From: Acinetobacter lwoffii
Lineage (GTDB): Bacteria > Pseudomonadota > Gammaproteobacteria > Pseudomonadales > Moraxellaceae
Length of the DNA: 64,000 nucleotides
Direction: 5' to 3'
Assembly (NCBI RefSeq): GCF_029024105.1
Contig: NZ_CP118963.1
Coordinates: 3,038,001-3,102,000 of the forward strand
The notes beneath the pieces are model-generated. The model saw only the letters and a list, made by a program, of their open reading frames with translations. It was not told where the DNA came from and ran no database searches. Within the stretch, counting starts at the first letter, position 1; every line of letters begins with the position of its first letter. The position numbers and the translations under genes are program-made. Shown here in pieces: positions 61,444 through 64,000 of this stretch.

Positions 61444-62300
61444 GGGTCTGTTGACATTTCAAGTATAGAATTTACCCGATAAAGGTAGCCAAATAAATAT
61501 ACAAGCTAATGCAACTGCCCCCTCATAGCTACACTTTAGCTTATCATATCGTGTTGCTATTCCTCTGAACTGCTTTAACCTACAAAATGCATTCTCAACT
61601 AAGTGTCTGATTTTATATAAATACCAATCCATATGATCATTATTTGACTGAGTATTTGATTTTCTTGGAATATTCGCTTTAGTTTTTTTCGCAGATATTT
61701 GTTCTCTTAATGATTCAGAGTCATATCCTTTGTCTGCACAACATACTTCCGTTTCACTCAAATCAAGTTTTTCAATCATTTTGGGAGCAATCTTGACATC
61801 ATGTATCGTTCCATCGGAGATAATAATTTCGATTGGATTGCCATCCGCATCAACAGCTAAGTGTATTTTAGAACTATTTCCACCAATGCTTTTAGAAATA
61901 TCCTGATCTTTTATTCCAGCAGAATGTTGGTGTGCCCGAACATGACTACCATCAATAAAAACCCATTCCATATCAGCACTTGAAGAAATTAATTTAAATA
62001 TTTTCATTAACTTATCATTTTTACACCAACGATTATATTTTTTAAAGATTGAGTTATACGAACCAAATTCTTTAGGCAAATCACGCCATGGGCAGCCTGT
62101 TCTTATTCTATAAAGTATTGCTTCGACAAAATTTCTCAAATTAGATTTGAAATAGATATCAAAATTTCGGAAAATAGAAAGTAACTTAGACCAGTGTTGA
62201 TCATTCAGCATTGTACGAGGCATAGCGAGAAGTAAATTTAGTTTGGCGATTAAATTTTACTTTCTCGCTATTTTTTTGAACAGTAAATGTCAACAGACCC
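61444..62300. mobile_element. IS5-family insertion sequence, apparently intact (857 bp)
   Basis: The element is bounded by perfect 16-bp inverted repeats GGGTCTGTTGACATTT (61444-61459) and AAATGTCAACAGACCC (62285-62300). TA flanks both ends (61442-61443 and 62301-62302), a likely 2-bp target duplication as in part of the IS5 family. It holds one complete transposase and is much richer in A/T than its neighbours, a sign of recent arrival. Confidence 0.92.
61459..62223 (-). CDS. IS5-family DDE transposase
   Basis: A 254-residue transposase in a single frame. The DDE catalytic residues are Asp91 (VFIDGSHVRAH), Asp164 (CCADKGYDSE) and Glu210 (HLVENAFCRLKQFRGIATRY), and the N-terminal region RIRTGCPWRDLPKEFG is the IS5-group DUF4096-like domain. 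Stop overlaps the left inverted repeat. The frame is uninterrupted, so the element could be active. Many relatives use two overlapping frames with a programmed frameshift; here none is needed. Confidence 0.95.
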   Translation of the reverse strand: MPRTMLNDQHWSKLLSIFRNFDIYFKSNLRNFVEAILYRIRTGCPWRDLPKEFGSYNSIFKKYNRWCKNDKLMKIFKLISSSADMEWVFIDGSHVRAHQHSAGIKDQDISKSIGGNSSKIHLAVDADGNPIEIIISDGTIHDVKIAPKMIEKLDLSETEVCCADKGYDSESLREQISAKKTKANIPRKSNTQSNNDHMDWYLYKIRHLVENAFCRLKQFRGIATRYDKLKCSYEGAVALACIFIWLPLSGKFYT

Positions 62301-62302
62301 TA

Positions 62303-62671
62303 TTAATCAAAAATTAAAAGGCATAAAAATGGCAGTTTTCAGCTGATCTTTTTGCACAAGCCTTATCATTATTGGGTTCATTTGGGGTAATCTCCTCCAT
62401 TGTCTAGACTGGAGACATAACTTTGGTCTCAGGATTTTGCTTTATAAATCATCTTATTTATTACTTGATTGTTTCCAAAAGGCTTTGTATAAAGAATTCA
62501 GTAGCTTTTACTAAAGCATATTGTTCTTATGCGTTTGATCAGTCATAATTTGCATAAGCAATATTCAATTCAATGCAAATCTATTGAATTTGCTATAAAT
62601 CAAAATACAAATCCATCCCAATTTATGTTTTCTCATTCCTTTCGGATGGACAAATAGGATAGTTTTTTAAA
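62303..62671. other. Intergenic region between the IS and dapA
   Basis: Non-coding, AT-rich. It must carry the dapA promoter; TTGAAT-like and TATAAA-like elements occur around 62584-62600 but I cannot fix the start. No gene or strong hairpin. Confidence 0.4.
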
Positions 62672-63571
62672 ATGACTCAGCAAGCACAGACCATTCAAGG
62701 TTCCATAGTCGCAATCGTCACCCCTATGTTTGAAGATGGCAGCGTAGATTGGAAGGGTCTCGAGAAGCTGGTTGAATGGCACATTGCAGAGGGCACCAAC
62801 AGTATTGTCGCCGTTGGAACAACAGGCGAAGCCTCTACTCTCAGTATGAGTGAACACACCCAGGTGATCAAAGAAATCATTCGTGTGGCCAACAAACGTA
62901 TTCCTATTATTGCCGGCACAGGTGCGAACTCGACCCGTGAAGCGATCGAACTGACCCGCGAAGCCAAAGAGCTAGGGGCAGATGCCGCTTTACTGGTAAC
63001 GCCATATTATAACAAACCGACTCAGGAAGGCTTGTATCAGCATTATAAAGCTATTGCTGAAGCTGTTGACCTGCCACAGATTCTTTATAATGTTCCAGGC
63101 CGTACCGGTGTGGATATGGCCAATGAAACCGTGATTCGCCTGGCGGATATTCCACAAATTATCGGTATTAAAGATGCGACTGGCGATGTACCGCGCGGTG
63201 CTGAACTGCTACAAGGTCTTGTAGGCAAAGACATGACTGTTTATTCGGGTGATGATGCCACTGCATATCAGCTGATCGGTCATGGTGCCAAAGGTAATAT
63301 CTCGGTCACAGCGAATGTGGCTCCGAAAGCTATGAGCGAAGTGTGTGCTGCCGCCATTGCCGGTGATGCAACCACAGCTGAACAGTTAAATGCTCAGGTT
63401 GCAAATTTACACAATATTTTATTTTGCGAATCGAACCCAATTCCTGTGAAATGGGCACTCCATGACATGGGCTTAATTGGTACGGGTATTCGCCTTCCAT
63501 TAACACCACTTGCAGAACAATATCGCGCTCCGCTTCATGAAGCACTGGTCGAAGCGGGCGTTATTAAATAA
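62672..63571 (+). CDS. dapA: 4-hydroxy-tetrahydrodipicolinate synthase
   Basis: DapA condenses pyruvate with aspartate semialdehyde, the first step of the lysine/diaminopimelate pathway. The 299-residue TIM-barrel protein has the Schiff-base Lys167 (IIGIKDATGDV), Tyr139 (ILYNVPGRTGVD), and Thr50-Thr51 (VGTTGEAST). Length is normal. BamC follows at 14 bp in the same direction, as in E. coli dapA-bamC. Confidence 0.98.
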   Translation: MTQQAQTIQGSIVAIVTPMFEDGSVDWKGLEKLVEWHIAEGTNSIVAVGTTGEASTLSMSEHTQVIKEIIRVANKRIPIIAGTGANSTREAIELTREAKELGADAALLVTPYYNKPTQEGLYQHYKAIAEAVDLPQILYNVPGRTGVDMANETVIRLADIPQIIGIKDATGDVPRGAELLQGLVGKDMTVYSGDDATAYQLIGHGAKGNISVTANVAPKAMSEVCAAAIAGDATTAEQLNAQVANLHNILFCESNPIPVKWALHDMGLIGTGIRLPLTPLAEQYRAPLHEALVEAGVIK

Positions 63572-63585
63572 AAGAGCACAAGATT

Positions 63586-64000
63586 ATGCAATTACGTTTA
63601 GGACTTAGCCTTACACTTTCAGTATTCAGTTTGGCAGGTTGTAGTTCAATGGCCTTTAATAACGGCACTTTAGACTATAAAGAGACTACTACCCTGGAAG
63701 CTTTACAATATCCTGAAGGCGCCATGGTTCGTCCTGCAACGCCATTGTATCCTGCTCCAACAGTTGATCCGCTTGCAATTGAACATGCACCGAAGCTTGA
63801 AAACCAGCGTGGCAACCGTTTTGCCTTGCCACGCCCACAAGCCCAGACTGAAAACTCAAATACAGCTGATCTAACCGAAACCAATACAGTGGGTCAACCA
63901 CAGTTGGTCACTGACGGAAATCTTAATCCGCTGCTTAAAATTGAGGGAAATTCTGCTACAATTTGGCAATATACACTTGCCACCCTCAGCAGTCTGAATC
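63586..64000 (+). CDS. bamC: Outer-membrane assembly lipoprotein BamC, N-terminal part (cut by window edge)
   Basis: Start of a lipoprotein: MQLRLGLSLTLSVFSLAGCS with lipobox LAGC, then DYKETTTLEALQYPEGAMVR, a disordered, Pro-rich N-terminal stretch like that of BamC, which contacts BamD. About 138 residues are present. Position directly after dapA with a 14-bp gap matches bamC (nlpB) in other gammaproteobacteria. The C-terminal helix-grip domains are outside the window, so the identification rests on order and lipobox. Confidence 0.8.
   Translation, partial: MQLRLGLSLTLSVFSLAGCSSMAFNNGTLDYKETTTLEALQYPEGAMVRPATPLYPAPTVDPLAIEHAPKLENQRGNRFALPRPQAQTENSNTADLTETNTVGQPQLVTDGNLNPLLKIEGNSATIWQYTLATLSSLN

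Noticed and set aside
61444..62300. Programmed frameshift in the IS5-family transposase
   Set aside because: The transposase is one continuous frame with all three catalytic residues, so no frameshift is needed.

Overview
The window looks like a chromosomal segment of an Acinetobacter species (Moraxellaceae, Gammaproteobacteria). This is inferred from moderate-to-low GC, recognisable Acinetobacter-type protein sequences and gene orders such as murG-murC-ddl, gshA-dsbB, yqiA-parE, copA-copB, katB-ankyrin and dapA-bamC. I saw no tRNA, rRNA, CRISPR array, prophage or replication origin.

Layout. 1-3133: peptidoglycan genes murG, murC and ddl (partial), minus strand. 3558-4761: an MFS transporter broken by a one-base frameshift. 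4812-6094: gshB and a small DUF3565 protein. 6219-9380: copper resistance (small secreted Cys/His protein, multicopper oxidase copA, outer-membrane copB). 9552-15790: small membrane protein, cold-shock gene with a long leader, pyrE, an exonuclease III family gene, an ArsC/Spx-like protein, DUF2147 protein, esterase and azoreductase. Two GGA-rich small-RNA candidates flank the pyrE/exonuclease pair. 16131-17327: a GGDEF gene with two in-frame stops. 17356-21028: dsbD, a beta-barrel protein, an ankyrin protein and hpf. 22036-25023: Tsx-like porin, GNAT enzyme, an exported protein and a PLD-like protein. 25267-30878: the complete urea ABC transporter urtABCDE. 31239-40513: parE, yqiA, a lipase-like hydrolase, dsbB, gshA and several DUF proteins. 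40772-49797: argS, SPOR protein, psd, rhodanese, pncB, ankyrin/katB and dtd. 49842-55536: a lipoprotein under a hairpin leader, SCP2 protein, a lone tnpB element, serB and a YtjB/AhpA-like protein. 55631-64000: ppk1, a bile-acid/sodium symporter family protein, pncA, an MhpT-like transporter, an intact IS5-family element, dapA and the start of bamC.

How the genes work together. Several sets serve redox and thiol balance (gshA, gshB, dsbB, dsbD, katB with its ankyrin partner, azoR). pncA and pncB are two steps of NAD salvage. urtABCDE has a good candidate sigma-54 promoter, which fits nitrogen control.

The most interesting signal is a pair of candidate CsrA/RsmA-sequestering RNAs. One (minus strand, about 10936-10812) has an exact TGTAAG-N6-CTTACA GacA-type box about 65 bp upstream of its predicted start. 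The other (plus strand, about 12730-12884) carries nine GGA motifs and a half-box at the same distance. Both end in terminators whose apical loop displays GGA. Other points of note are a terminator-like hairpin that sequesters a ribosome binding site (50355-50378), a perfect 14-bp inverted repeat upstream of katB, and a lone tnpB with a deducible right end and guide.
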